Counted from the first letter of the stretch, positions 9,689-18,635 are shown. The stretch: 64,000 nt of DNA from Azomonas tarimensis (GCF_042648805.1 NZ_JBHRXZ010000005.1:32856-96855); one strand, 5' to 3'. Translations and numbers: made by a program. Notes: a model not told the origin generated them from the letters alone.

Positions 9689-10020
9689 ATGCAATTACTC
9701 GGTTTAGGCAGACCGGCCAGCTTGGCGGCCAGCTTGGCGGGCGTACCCTTGAACAGGTGGTTGAGGTGGGCGCTGTTGCCTTTCTCGGGGCCCAGCTGCA
9801 GCGCGACATACTTGATCAGCGGTCGTGTCGCCGGCGACAGCTGGAACTCCTGATAGAACTGGCGGAGCAAGAGGATGATTTCCCAGTGCTCGGGTTCAAG
9901 GGTCAGACCCTCCCGCACGGCCAGGGCGGTTGTGGTGGCCTCGTCCCAGTCGTCCAGGTCGACGAGAAAGCCGTCCTTGTCCAGCGCCACGCGCCGATCC
10001 CGAATATGAAGGTCGCTCAT
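9685..10020 (-). CDS. tusE: Sulfurtransferase TusE (DsrC family)
   Basis: TusE accepts persulfide sulfur from TusBCD and passes it to MnmA for 2-thiolation of the wobble uridine in tRNA. The 111 residues end PKPSNCI, with the conserved penultimate cysteine that carries the persulfide. The family motif GEGLTLEPEHWEIILLLRQFY is seen here as EGLTLEPEHWEIILL, followed by the conserved RPLIKYV. It is the fourth gene of tusDCBE and overlaps both neighbours by four bases. Confidence 0.93.
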   Translation of the reverse strand: MSDLHIRDRRVALDKDGFLVDLDDWDEATTTALAVREGLTLEPEHWEIILLLRQFYQEFQLSPATRPLIKYVALQLGPEKGNSAHLNHLFKGTPAKLAAKLAGLPKPSNCI

Positions 10021-10319
10021 AGCCAGCTGTTGGTCCGATCATAGCGACAGCAGAGTTCGACGAAGCCTGCATAGTCCACCGATTCGACCCGGGCGGGAAA
10101 GGCATTCAGCGCCCTGGCCTGGACATCTTCCTGCAGGCCGAAAACCCCTATCTCTGAGCCCAGACGCTCCAAGGCCTCACAAGCAGAGCTGCCCCCGCGC
10201 AACGCATTGCAGGCGTCACCGGTCAGCAGCAGGCCGTCGCCGGCCTTGAGAAGGCGCAGGCAACTCGCAAAGCGGTCATCGCCAAATGGCGAATGGGAAA
10301 GAATATGCAGCGTGGCCAT
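10017..10319 (-). CDS. tusB: Sulfurtransferase complex subunit TusB (DsrH)
   Basis: TusB is one of three related subunits of the TusBCD sulfur relay. The 100-residue product starts MATLHILSHSPFGDDR and contains the family pattern LKAGDGLLLTGDACNA. It touches tusC at a shared base and overlaps tusE by four, so the operon is tightly coupled. Confidence 0.9.
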   Translation of the reverse strand: MATLHILSHSPFGDDRFASCLRLLKAGDGLLLTGDACNALRGGSSACEALERLGSEIGVFGLQEDVQARALNAFPARVESVDYAGFVELCCRYDRTNSWL

Positions 10320-10678
10320 CAGAGCGTCACCAGATGATCGTAGTCGTCGAGCAGTCTTGCAATTTCGTCATCAGCCAGCACCCTGACCGGCAATGGCAGC
10401 GCTCGCGGATCGAGGCCACGTTCAGCGAGGCTGCGTCCACAGGCAAACAACGCCTCTATACCAAACAGTGGAAGTGCCTGCAGATTGGCCGTCAGGTCTT
10501 TCTGTTGCAATGCCGCCGGCTGTTGACCGGGCGCCAGCTGGAACACGCCATCATCGAGGAACAGCAGGCCCAGCGGCAGATCGTAAGCGCCGCCGGCGAG
10601 CACGATATCCAGCGCCTCGCGTGCGCCAGGGCCCGACCAGGGGGACTGACGGCTGATGATCAGCATCGAATTCGGCAT
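10319..10678 (-). CDS. tusC: Sulfurtransferase complex subunit TusC (DsrF)
   Basis: TusC is the middle subunit of TusBCD. The 119 residues start MPNSMLIISRQSPWSGPGAR and contain ALDIVLAGGAYDLPLGLLF, the DsrEF-fold signature. It is flush with tusD and tusB in the operon, with one-base overlaps. Identification rests on this motif and on the conserved gene order. Confidence 0.9.
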   Translation of the reverse strand: MPNSMLIISRQSPWSGPGAREALDIVLAGGAYDLPLGLLFLDDGVFQLAPGQQPAALQQKDLTANLQALPLFGIEALFACGRSLAERGLDPRALPLPVRVLADDEIARLLDDYDHLVTL

Positions 10679-11070
10679 CAGTGGTCTCCAAAGCAGACGA
10701 GGCGGCCGGCGTTCTGCGCGGCTTCGTGCAATTGCCCAAGACCCGATAACTCCCAGCCTTCACCCAGGCTCGCGCCTGGCCTGCCATAGCGGCTCGCCTC
10801 TTGTTCATCGAGCACCCCACGCCTCAGTGCCGCGGCAATGCACACCACGCCATCCAACTGGTGACGAGCGATGAATTCGCGCCACTGGGCAGCCAGGTCC
10901 TGCTCATCCTGCGGCGCCACCTGATTCGCCGAAGCGCTGTACACCCCATCACCATAGAGAAACAGCCGGACGATCTCATGACCACCGGCCAGGGTCGCCT
11001 CGGCAAAGCGCAAGGCCCGTCGGGACGCGGGAGAGTAAGGTGGGCCGAACAAGGCGATCGTGAATTTCAT
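10678..11070 (-). CDS. tusD: Sulfurtransferase complex subunit TusD (DsrE)
   Basis: TusD takes sulfur from TusA onto an active cysteine and passes it to TusE. The 130 residues start MKFTIALFGPPYSPASRRAL and contain VRLFLYGDGVYSA and the segment GVVCIAAALRRGV. The cysteine in that segment is the likely active residue. It is the first gene of the tusDCBE-ybiB unit. Confidence 0.92.
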   Translation of the reverse strand: MKFTIALFGPPYSPASRRALRFAEATLAGGHEIVRLFLYGDGVYSASANQVAPQDEQDLAAQWREFIARHQLDGVVCIAAALRRGVLDEQEASRYGRPGASLGEGWELSGLGQLHEAAQNAGRLVCFGDH

Positions 11071-11135
11071 GGGTCACCATCAAGCGAATGCCACTAATGA
11101 TACGACAGCTCTGCCATGGGCATGGGCAACAAAAA

Positions 11136-11153
11136 GCCCGCCATACGGCGGGC
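11136..11153 (-). terminator. Rho-independent terminator of the YccA-type gene
   Basis: On the minus strand GCCCGCC and GGCGGGC pair around a short loop and are followed by a run of T. It lies 20 bases past the stop of the gene at 11173-11841 and separates it from tusD. Confidence 0.85.
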
Positions 11154-11172
11154 CCTGTGCATCGATCAGCGA

Positions 11173-11841
11173 TCAGTCGTTGCTGCTGGAAAGCCCCAGA
11201 AGCTGCAACAGGCTGATGAACAGGTTGTAGAGCGAAACGAACAGGCTGATGGTAGCCATGATGTAGTTGCGCTCGCCGCCGTGGATGATGGCGCTGGTCT
11301 GGTACAGGATCACCGCTGACGAGAACAGGACAAAGCCCGCACTGATCGCCATCTGCAGGCCGGGGATCTGGAAGAAGAAGCTCGCCAGCATGGCACCGAT
11401 CAGAACAAAGAAACCCGCCATGATGAAGCCGCTGAGAAAGCTCATGTCCTTGCGGGTGGTCAGCACGTACGCCGACAAGCCGAAGAACACCAGCGCGGTC
11501 ATCGACAACGCGGAAGCAATCAGCTGCCCACCGTTGGCCATGCCGAGATACATGTTGAGAATCGGCCCGAGGGTGTACCCCATGAAGCCAGTCAGGGCGA
11601 AGGTCGATGCCAGGCCCCAAATGGAATCCTTCAGCTTTGCCGTCAGAAAGAACAGGCCGTAGAAGCCGATCAGCACGACAAAGATGTTCGGGTAAGCCAC
11701 GTTCATCTGCATGGACAGATAGGCAACGAGGCTGCTGAACGCCAGGGTCATGCCAAGCAGCCCATAGGTGTTGCGCAACACCTTGCTGACTTCGCGCTGT
11801 TCCACCTGCGCGTGATTGATCGAATATTGCTGCTCGTGCAT
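11173..11841 (-). CDS. Bax inhibitor-1/YccA family membrane protein
   Basis: This is an inner-membrane protein of the BI-1 family; E. coli YccA is a substrate and modulator of FtsH. The 222 residues include about seven hydrophobic helices. The start MHEQQYSINHAQVEQREVSK has GGGAG upstream; the frame extends 51 codons further upstream, but that part is not protein-like. The C terminus (NLFISLLQLLGLSSSND) matches the family. A terminator follows directly. Confidence 0.9.
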   Translation of the reverse strand: MHEQQYSINHAQVEQREVSKVLRNTYGLLGMTLAFSSLVAYLSMQMNVAYPNIFVVLIGFYGLFFLTAKLKDSIWGLASTFALTGFMGYTLGPILNMYLGMANGGQLIASALSMTALVFFGLSAYVLTTRKDMSFLSGFIMAGFFVLIGAMLASFFFQIPGLQMAISAGFVLFSSAVILYQTSAIIHGGERNYIMATISLFVSLYNLFISLLQLLGLSSSND

Positions 11842-11923
11842 GGCGACACTCCCGTGGATGAAAGCCGTTGACGATTCGACTAAAAATTCTAACAGACCGC
11901 ACGCTACTACCTTACGAAGGAGT

Positions 11924-11951
11924 TTGACAGTGTATTTCGATCGGGTAGTAT
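11924..11951 (+). promoter_or_regulatory. Sigma-70 promoter of tRNA-Ser
   Basis: A perfect -35 hexamer TTGACA (11924-11929) and a -10 TAGTAT (11946-11951) are separated by 16 bases. The next bases are GC-rich, as in stable-RNA promoters, and the tRNA begins about 47 bases downstream. Confidence 0.75.
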
Positions 11952-11998
11952 GGCGGCCGCCCGCGGCAAGCCATGCTTGAGTGCGGCTCCGCAATACA

Positions 11999-12086
11999 GG
12001 AAGCGTGGCCGAGTGGTTTAAGGCAGCGGTCTTGAAAACCGCCGACTCGCAAGGGTCCTAGAGTTCGAATCTCTACGCTTCCGCCA
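11999..12086 (+). tRNA. tRNA-Ser (TGA anticodon)
   Basis: The 88-base gene has a GGAAGCG acceptor arm pairing with CGCTTCC, an encoded CCA end, an anticodon loop CTTGAAA (anticodon TGA), the long variable arm of class II tRNAs, and a TTCGAAT T-loop. Confidence 0.96.
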
Positions 12087-12095
12087 TCTATTAGC

Positions 12096-12124
12096 CTGAA
12101 GGCCCCGAATCCCGGGGCCTTCAG
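12096..12124 (+). terminator. Terminator after tRNA-Ser
   Basis: A perfect 12-base stem, CTGAAGGCCCCG with CGGGGCCTTCAG, surrounds a five-base loop. It lies ten bases after the tRNA. The following T-run is weak (CGTTTC), but the stem is very stable. Confidence 0.75.
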
Positions 12125-12316
12125 CGTTTCTGGGGCCAGAGAAAGCGCGTGTGAGTGGTCCCAGCCTGTTCCCATGAGCAAGGCTAGAGCGGCGACTTGA
12201 GAAACCGCAGCCAACTGCCCACCCGAACGCAGCGCTGGCAACCAGCCGCTGTCGCCGCCTATGCTCGCTCTGCTGCCAACTCCCCGGGCCAGTGCTGCCC
12301 CAACTACGGAGCCTCC

Positions 12317-14233
12317 ATGGTTGTGCCTTTTCCCGCGAGTGAAGCCGAGCGACTGTATCTTCTTCGTGCGCTGCAAATTCTGGACACCGCTCCCGAGCCG
12401 GTTTTCGATCGCCTGACGCGCTTGCTGGCGCATGGTCTCGGTACGCCCATCGCGCTGATCTCGCTGGTCGACGAGAACCGCCAGTGGTTCAAGTCTCGCG
12501 TCGGGTTCGACATGAGCGAGACGCCTCGCGATCAGGCGTTTTGCGCGCACGCGATTGTCGACGACGAGCCGTTTGTGGTTCCCGATGCGTGGCAGGACGA
12601 GCGATTCGCCAATAATCCGCTGGTACTCGATGCACCGCATATTCGCTTCTATGCCGGTGTGCCGATCCGGACTCAGGACGGGCTGGCGTTGGGCACCCTG
12701 TGCGCCATCGACACCCGACCACGTTCGATCACTGCGGACGAGCTGCAGATCCTCCAGGATCTGGCCGACGTGGTCTCCCGCGAAATGCATCTGCGCGAGA
12801 CGCTGCTGCTGACTCGCTCGCAGCTCAACCGGGCGGATGAAGTCCTCGTCGAAAGCGAAGCACGGTATCGATCGATCTTCGAGCTTGCCTCAGTAGGGAT
12901 CGCCACCGTTGCTCCGGACGGCACCTGGCAGAGTGTGAATGAGCCGCTCTGCCAGATCGTAGGCTACAGTGCCGATGAACTTCTGCAGATGACCTTCCTG
13001 GACATCACCCATCCTCAGGACCTGCACGGCGACCTGGAGTTGCTGCGCAGGCTCGCCGCCGGCGAGACGGACTCCTATTATCTCGAGAAGCGCTACCTGC
13101 ACAAGGACGGGCGCCCGATCTGGATCAGCCTGAACGTCAGTCGAAAGGTTTCGGCCCAAGGGGAATTGGAATACTTCATCGCGGTGATTCGCAACATCCA
13201 GGCGCGCAAGGACGTGGAGGAAGCCTTTGCCACGCTGCGCCAACAACTGGAGGAGCGGGTGCGGGAGCGCACCGAGCAACTGTCCCAGTCCAACCAGGCG
13301 CTTAGAACGGTGATCGAGAGCCAGCAACGCGCCGAGCTGGATGCCAGGAGCCGCGAGGCTGAGCTGGCTGCGGTGATCGAAAACGCAAACGATGCCTATA
13401 TCAGCCTGGATCAGAATGGCATTGTGCGGGCCTGGAATCGCCTGGCCCAGGAAACCTTCGGCTGGAGCGCCGGGGAAGCGATCGGGCGACCGCTGGACTC
13501 CCTGATCGTGCCGCCGGAAATGGCCGCCGCCCACCGCGTTGGCGTGGCGCGTTACCTGAAAAGCGGCGAATCGCCGATGCTAGGCCGCCGGCTTGAACTG
13601 CCAGCGCTGCGCAAGGACGGCTCCAGTCTGATCGTGGAAGTGCGCATCCGTGATCTCAAGATCGGCGGCAAGATGCTGTTCAGCGCCTTTCTCCACGACA
13701 TCTCCGATCGCAAGCGCACCGAAGCCCTGCGCGAAAGCGAAGCGCGCCACGATGCCCTCACGGGCCTGTTGAATCGCCGCGCGCTCACCGAGATACTCCC
13801 GATCGCCCTGGCGCGAGCCGATCGCGCCGGAAGTGAACTGGGATTGCTATTCATCGATCTGGACGGCTTCAAGATGGTAAACGATACCTTCGGCCACGAA
13901 GCGGGCGATGAATTGCTGCGTAGCGTCGCGGCGCTGCTGCGCCAGTGCGTGCGCGAGACGGACAGCGTGGTCCGCCTGGCTGGCGATGAGTTCACCGTGT
14001 TGCTGGAGGGGCTGGTCAATGGCCTGGCCGATGCGAGGTTGGTGGCTGAAAAGCTCCAGGTCGCGATTGCACAGCCAATCAGCACCACCCATGGCGTCGC
14101 CCACGCGAGCGCCAGTGTCGGCATCGCTCTTTACGCGCCGGGTAGCGGCAAGGACGCCGCGCAACTGTTGAGGGAAGCGGACAGCCTGATGTACCAGGCC
14201 AAGCGCGCGGGTAGAGGGAAGACCGTGCCCTAG
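12317..14233 (+). CDS. GAF-PAS-PAS-GGDEF diguanylate cyclase
   Basis: This cytoplasmic sensor should make cyclic di-GMP from two GTP. The 638 residues contain an N-terminal GAF domain (about 20-160), a PAS domain (180-290) with its PAC segment, a coiled coil (about 300-345), a second PAS (350-465) and a GGDEF domain (480-638). The signature reads AGDEF at 555-559, a form known in active enzymes. An RETD at 546-549, five residues before it, fits the inhibitory I-site RxxD. I chose the ATG at 12317 (GGAG upstream); 40 codons upstream are open but not protein-like. No transmembrane segment is seen. The signal sensed is unknown. Confidence 0.9.
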   Translation: MVVPFPASEAERLYLLRALQILDTAPEPVFDRLTRLLAHGLGTPIALISLVDENRQWFKSRVGFDMSETPRDQAFCAHAIVDDEPFVVPDAWQDERFANNPLVLDAPHIRFYAGVPIRTQDGLALGTLCAIDTRPRSITADELQILQDLADVVSREMHLRETLLLTRSQLNRADEVLVESEARYRSIFELASVGIATVAPDGTWQSVNEPLCQIVGYSADELLQMTFLDITHPQDLHGDLELLRRLAAGETDSYYLEKRYLHKDGRPIWISLNVSRKVSAQGELEYFIAVIRNIQARKDVEEAFATLRQQLEERVRERTEQLSQSNQALRTVIESQQRAELDARSREAELAAVIENANDAYISLDQNGIVRAWNRLAQETFGWSAGEAIGRPLDSLIVPPEMAAAHRVGVARYLKSGESPMLGRRLELPALRKDGSSLIVEVRIRDLKIGGKMLFSAFLHDISDRKRTEALRESEARHDALTGLLNRRALTEILPIALARADRAGSELGLLFIDLDGFKMVNDTFGHEAGDELLRSVAALLRQCVRETDSVVRLAGDEFTVLLEGLVNGLADARLVAEKLQVAIAQPISTTHGVAHASASVGIALYAPGSGKDAAQLLREADSLMYQAKRAGRGKTVP

Positions 14234-14315
14234 AAGCGGTCGAGGTCAGCCGAGAATTGAAACGTGAAACGCCGCGGCCTGACGCTGACTGGTTGCGATC
14301 TGATCAATACCCGTG

Positions 14316-14323
14316 GGGCAGGG
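14316..14323 (+). other. KOPS octamer, left of dif
   Basis: GGGCAGGG on the plus strand points toward dif. It lies between two convergent genes. Confidence 0.6.
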
Positions 14324-14332
14324 GAGCCGTCA

Positions 14333-15058
14333 TCACGCCCCCGCACCGAGCAACAACGCCGAATAGCCCAACGCGCCCAATACGAATGCGCCAAAATGCC
14401 CCTCGCGCTCCTGGGGGAGTTCCTCTTTCAGTACGTTGAGCAGGACGCCCCCGGCGATCACGGCGGCAAGCGCCGAGACAGCGAGGTCGGATATATCGGT
14501 AAGGGTACCGAGGCCCCAGCCTGCGAGGGGGGCGGCGGCGAGCACCCAGCGGCCATAGTGGCGGAACATGTCGCGATGGGCGCGCTCCAGGCCGAAGTCA
14601 TTGACCAGAAAATGCAAGCCCATTGCCACGGTATACCAGCCCAGCGTTTCGGCGGTGCCCGCTGCGTCCTGGACCAGCAGGTAGCCGATCAGCCCGTTGT
14701 ACAGTGCAAAGGAGACGACGTGCAGCCAGAACACGCCACCATGGGTTTCAGCATGCTCGGGCAAGCGGTTCCGATGGGCCTTGATCAGACGTTCCAGTCC
14801 ATAGAATCCCAGCAGGCCGATCATGGCCAGCATATAGGCGTGGCTCTCGACATAGGTCAGCAGCGTCACCTCGCTGCGCTGCATGACTTCCTGGCTCCGC
14901 GCCAGTCCCGGCAGCAGATGCACGAATACGTAAGCAACCGCGACGCCCCCGGCTGCCGATAGCCAGCGGCTCCTGAGGATCCTGTCGCTCGCGCCCAGCC
15001 TGGCCGCAAACAGATGAACGGCGGTCAGCGCCATGGCGGAAAGTAATGCTGGCAGCAT
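14333..15058 (-). CDS. Integral membrane protein of unknown function
   Basis: The 241-residue product is almost entirely hydrophobic, with roughly seven to eight predicted helices and histidines inside several of them (FVHLLPGL, ESHAYMLAMIG, AMGLHFLVNDFGLERAHRDMF). This His/Asp/Glu pattern vaguely recalls metal carriers of the ZIP type, but no defining ZIP motif is present, so I make no functional call. It runs convergent with the diguanylate cyclase gene and divergent from gacA. Confidence 0.75.
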   Translation of the reverse strand: MLPALLSAMALTAVHLFAARLGASDRILRSRWLSAAGGVAVAYVFVHLLPGLARSQEVMQRSEVTLLTYVESHAYMLAMIGLLGFYGLERLIKAHRNRLPEHAETHGGVFWLHVVSFALYNGLIGYLLVQDAAGTAETLGWYTVAMGLHFLVNDFGLERAHRDMFRHYGRWVLAAAPLAGWGLGTLTDISDLAVSALAAVIAGGVLLNVLKEELPQEREGHFGAFVLGALGYSALLLGAGA

Positions 15059-15407
15059 GGGGGTTTCCGGAGAGGCAGATGCACAGTGGGACTGCCGCCT
15101 CGGAGGCGGGTTCGCACTGTCTTACATTTCGAGTAGACCATCGGCTGACATCTGTCAGTACTTTTGCAGATGAGTTGTTTGTTAGAATGCAGCCAGGCAA
15201 TACCGTAGGGGTAACCTGTGTTCGAGGCTCGATCGTGCAAGCCGACGCGCTTTCTTCCTAGCCTCGCAATCCGTGGTGAGTCGACATATAGAGTGCAGGT
15301 TGCGCACATGCGCGACGCGTTTTTTACCTTGCCGGGTCGGTTCGTTCGTTTGCTTTCTCCGAGATCAGTGTGCGCCCTGTGCGCCTCTGCATACCGAGGT
15401 ATCCGAC
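15059..15407 (+). other. Intergenic region upstream of gacA
   Basis: This stretch has no convincing gene. Its middle (about 15120-15190) is AT-rich relative to the surroundings and is the likely promoter zone of gacA, but I could not identify clean hexamers. The gacA frame stays open upstream to 15273, but those codons are not conserved response-regulator sequence. Confidence 0.5.
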
Positions 15408-16052
15408 TTGATTAGGGTATTGGTGGTCGACGACCATGATCTGGTGCGTGCTGGTATCGCCCGGATGCTCTCCGATATTGATGGGTTTGTGGTGATAGGA
15501 CAGGCCGACTGCGGAGAGGAAGCAATCAGGCTGGCCCGCGACCTCAAGCCCGACGTCGTACTGATGGATGTGAAGATGCCCGGGATCGGTGGGCTCGAAG
15601 CCACACGCAAGCTGTTGCGCGCCACGCCGGACCTCAAGGTCATCGCAGTGACCGTTTGTGAGGAAGATCCATTTCCGACCCGCCTGCTGCAGGCGGGCGC
15701 TGCCGGCTACCTGACCAAGGGCGCGGGCCTGCAGGAAATGGTCCAGGCGATTCGGCTGGTGTTTGCCGGCCAGCGCTACATCAGTCCGCAGATCGCACAG
15801 CAATTGGCATTGAAGTCGTTCCAGCCGCACACGAACAACTCCCCCTTCGATCTCCTCTCGGAGCGGGAAATCCAGATCGCGCTGATGATCGCCAATTGCC
15901 AGAAGGTCCAGGCCATTTCCGACAAGCTCTGTCTCTCGCCCAAGACGGTCAACACCTACCGTTACCGTATTTTCGAGAAGCTTTCGATCAACAGTGACGT
16001 CGAGCTCGTTCTACTGGCAGTGCGGCATGGCATGGTCGACAGCCTCAACTGA
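15408..16052 (+). CDS. gacA: Response regulator GacA (UvrY/SirA type)
   Basis: GacA is the partner of the sensor kinase GacS and switches on small RNAs of the Rsm system. The 214 residues hold a receiver domain with the phosphoacceptor Asp54 (VVLMDVKMPG), a conserved lysine in GYLTKGAG, and a LuxR-type helix-turn-helix (LSEREIQIALMIANCQKVQA, then KTVNTYRYRIFEKL). The start is TTG at 15408 with GAGGT eight bases upstream; no ATG fits the conserved N terminus LIRVLVVDDHDLVRAG. Its stop overlaps the uvrC start by one base. Confidence 0.95.
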   Translation: MIRVLVVDDHDLVRAGIARMLSDIDGFVVIGQADCGEEAIRLARDLKPDVVLMDVKMPGIGGLEATRKLLRATPDLKVIAVTVCEEDPFPTRLLQAGAAGYLTKGAGLQEMVQAIRLVFAGQRYISPQIAQQLALKSFQPHTNNSPFDLLSEREIQIALMIANCQKVQAISDKLCLSPKTVNTYRYRIFEKLSINSDVELVLLAVRHGMVDSLN

Positions 16053-17875
16053 TGTCGTCGACGTTTGATTCCTCGGCGTTTCTCGCCGGCTGTAGCGGGC
16101 GCCCCGGCGTCTACCGAATGCTCGACGGCGAGGGCACGCTGCTCTACGTCGGCAAGGCGAAGAACCTCAAGAACCGTCTGTCGAGTTACTTCCGAAAGTC
16201 GGGGCTGGCGCCGAAGACCGCTGCGCTGGTGGCCCGCATCGCCCAGGTGGAAACCACCATCACGGCGAACGAAACCGAGGCCCTTCTGCTGGAGCAGACG
16301 CTCATCAAGGAGTGGCGGCCGCCCTACAATATTCTGCTGCGCGACGATAAGTCGTATCCCTACGTGTTTCTCTCGGCCGGACCCTATCCCCGGCTGAGTA
16401 TCCATCGCGGCTCGAAGAAACAGCCTGGGCGGTATTTCGGCCCTTATCCCAGCGCAGGGGCCATCCGGGAAAGCCTGGCGTTACTGCAGAAAGCTTTTTT
16501 CGTCCGGCAGTGCGAAGACAGCTACTTCCGCAATCGCACGCGCCCCTGCCTGCAGTATCAGATCAAACGCTGCAAAGCCCCTTGCGTCGATCTGGTCGGC
16601 GCGGAGGAGTATGCTCAGGATGTGCGTCGCTCCGTGCTGTTCTTGGAAGGGCGCAGCAATGTCCTGGCGGATGAGCTTGCCCGTGACATGGAGGCTGCCG
16701 CCGCAGGGCTCAACTTCGAGCGCGCCGCCGAGATCCGCGATCAGCTGGCCTTGCTGCGGCGCGTGCAGGACCAGCAAAGCATGGAAGGCGGCACGGGCGA
16801 TGTCGACATCGTCGCAGCGACGGCCAGTCCGGGCGGGGCCTGTGTCAACCTGATCACCGTGCGCAGCGGTCGGGTGCTTGGTGGCAAGAACTTTTTTCCA
16901 CAGGTCGCGATCGAGGAGGGCGTGAGCGATATCCTGCTGGCGTTTCTCGAGCAGTACTACCTGGGATCGAGCGAGCGAGAGCTGCCGAGTGAACTCATCG
17001 TCAACGTGGTTCACGAGGATTTCGCCACCCTGATCGCCGCCATAGCCGAGCTCAAGGGCCGCGAGCTGGCCATCAGTCATCGGGTACGGGGTACCCGGTC
17101 ACGCTGGCTTCAGCTGGCCCTGACCAATGCCGAACAGGCCCTGGCGGCGCGCCTGGCGAACCGTCAACAGCTGGCCGCGCGCTTCGAGGCTCTGGCCGAC
17201 TCGCTCGGGCTCGACGAGGCGCCCACGCGTCTCGAATGCTTCGACATCAGCCACTCCAGCGGTGAGGCGACCGTCGCTTCCTGTGTCGTATTCGGTCCTG
17301 AGGGCCCGCTGAAATCCGATTACCGCCTCTACAACATCGAAGGCGTGGCAGCCGGCGACGACTACGCCGCCATGCACCAGGCACTCACCCGGCGCCTCGG
17401 GAAGGCGAAGGATGGTGAGGGCAAACTCCCCGACATCCTTCTGGTCGACGGCGGCAAGGGACAGCTCAACATGGCGCGGGAGGTCATCGAGGAGTTGGGA
17501 ATCCCAGGCCTGGTACTGCTTGGCGTCGCCAAGGGCGTGACGCGCAAGGCTGGTTTCGAAACGCTCTATCTGAACGAATCGGCCAATGAGTTCGTGCTTC
17601 CGAGCGATTCGCCCGCGCTACACCTCATCCAGCAGATCAGGGACGAAGCCCACCGTTTCGCCATCACAGGGCATCGCGCGCGGCGCGGCAAGACCCGCCG
17701 GACCTCGACGCTGGAGGATGTGGCGGGAGTCGGACCGAAGCGTCGGCGCGAACTGCTCAAGCATTTTGGAGGTCTTCAAGAACTGCGCCGGGCCAGCGTC
17801 GACGATATCGCCAAGGCACCGGGGATCAGTAAAAAGCTCGCCGAATCAATTTATGGCGCTTTGCACACCGAGTAG
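16052..17875 (+). CDS. uvrC: Excinuclease ABC subunit C
   Basis: UvrC makes both incisions in nucleotide excision repair. The 607 residues carry the GIY-YIG nuclease at the N terminus (GVYRM and LLYVGKAKNLKNRL), a UVR motif that binds UvrB at about 205-240, the RNase H-like second nuclease (ECFDISHSSGEATVAS, then LLVDGGKGQLNMA) and a C-terminal helix-hairpin-helix pair (DVAGVGPKRRRELLKHFGG). It is translationally coupled to gacA, the usual pseudomonad arrangement. Confidence 0.97.
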   Translation: MSSTFDSSAFLAGCSGRPGVYRMLDGEGTLLYVGKAKNLKNRLSSYFRKSGLAPKTAALVARIAQVETTITANETEALLLEQTLIKEWRPPYNILLRDDKSYPYVFLSAGPYPRLSIHRGSKKQPGRYFGPYPSAGAIRESLALLQKAFFVRQCEDSYFRNRTRPCLQYQIKRCKAPCVDLVGAEEYAQDVRRSVLFLEGRSNVLADELARDMEAAAAGLNFERAAEIRDQLALLRRVQDQQSMEGGTGDVDIVAATASPGGACVNLITVRSGRVLGGKNFFPQVAIEEGVSDILLAFLEQYYLGSSERELPSELIVNVVHEDFATLIAAIAELKGRELAISHRVRGTRSRWLQLALTNAEQALAARLANRQQLAARFEALADSLGLDEAPTRLECFDISHSSGEATVASCVVFGPEGPLKSDYRLYNIEGVAAGDDYAAMHQALTRRLGKAKDGEGKLPDILLVDGGKGQLNMAREVIEELGIPGLVLLGVAKGVTRKAGFETLYLNESANEFVLPSDSPALHLIQQIRDEAHRFAITGHRARRGKTRRTSTLEDVAGVGPKRRRELLKHFGGLQELRRASVDDIAKAPGISKKLAESIYGALHTE

Positions 17876-17904
17876 AATGGTGGCAATCCAGCGGACAGGT
17901 ACCC

Positions 17905-18456
17905 ATGAACATACCCAATCTTCTTACTGTGCTGCGGGTGCTGCTCATTCCGCTGTTCGTCCTCCTGTTCTATATACCGGTCCACTGGAGCTACCTCGCC
18001 GCCAGCGCGGTGTTCACCGTTGCGGCCGTGACTGACTGGCTGGACGGCTACCTGGCGCGCAAGCTCGAGCAGAGCACGCCCTTCGGAGCCTTCCTCGATC
18101 CGGTGGCAGACAAGCTGATGGTCGCCGTTGCCCTGGTGCTGCTGGTCGAGGAGCACTCGAACCTGTGGCTGTCCTTGCCTGCCGTGATCATCATCGGACG
18201 CGAGATCGTGGTCTCTGCGCTGCGCGAATGGATGGCCGAACTGGGGGCGAGGGCGCAGGTAGCGGTTTCATCGCTTGGCAAGTGGAAGACTGCGGCACAG
18301 ATGGTGGCGCTGGTCATTCTCCTGGCCAACCCACCCGTGATGAGCTACTGGGTCGGCACCGGCTATGGGTTACTGATCGTGGCTGCGATACTGACCCTCT
18401 GGTCAATGGTTCGGTACCTGGCGGCGGCCTGGCCGCATCTTTCGCCAGGAAAATAA
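17905..18456 (+). CDS. pgsA: CDP-diacylglycerol--glycerol-3-phosphate 3-phosphatidyltransferase
   Basis: PgsA makes phosphatidylglycerol phosphate at the inner membrane. The 183 residues contain the complete CDP-alcohol phosphotransferase motif, seen as DWLDGYLARKLEQS followed by FGAFLDPVADK, and several membrane helices. It lies 29 bases after uvrC and just before tRNA-Gly, as in other pseudomonads. Confidence 0.96.
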   Translation: MNIPNLLTVLRVLLIPLFVLLFYIPVHWSYLAASAVFTVAAVTDWLDGYLARKLEQSTPFGAFLDPVADKLMVAVALVLLVEEHSNLWLSLPAVIIIGREIVVSALREWMAELGARAQVAVSSLGKWKTAAQMVALVILLANPPVMSYWVGTGYGLLIVAAILTLWSMVRYLAAAWPHLSPGK

Positions 18457-18475
18457 AACTTTTTTAATCAAGGGG

Positions 18476-18503
18476 TTGACTGGCCGTTCGGAAGTTATAG
18501 AAT
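18476..18503 (+). promoter_or_regulatory. Sigma-70 promoter of tRNA-Gly/tRNA-Cys
   Basis: The -35 TTGACT (18476-18481) and -10 TAGAAT (18498-18503) are 16 bases apart. They are followed by a GC-rich discriminator and the tRNA 18 bases later, a stable-RNA pattern. Confidence 0.75.
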
Positions 18504-18521
18504 GGCGCCCGTCAAGACGAC

Positions 18522-18597
<76 letters not shown>

Positions 18598-18635
18598 AAT
18601 TTCAATGCGCCGCAGTTTGCGGCGTTATTGTTTCA

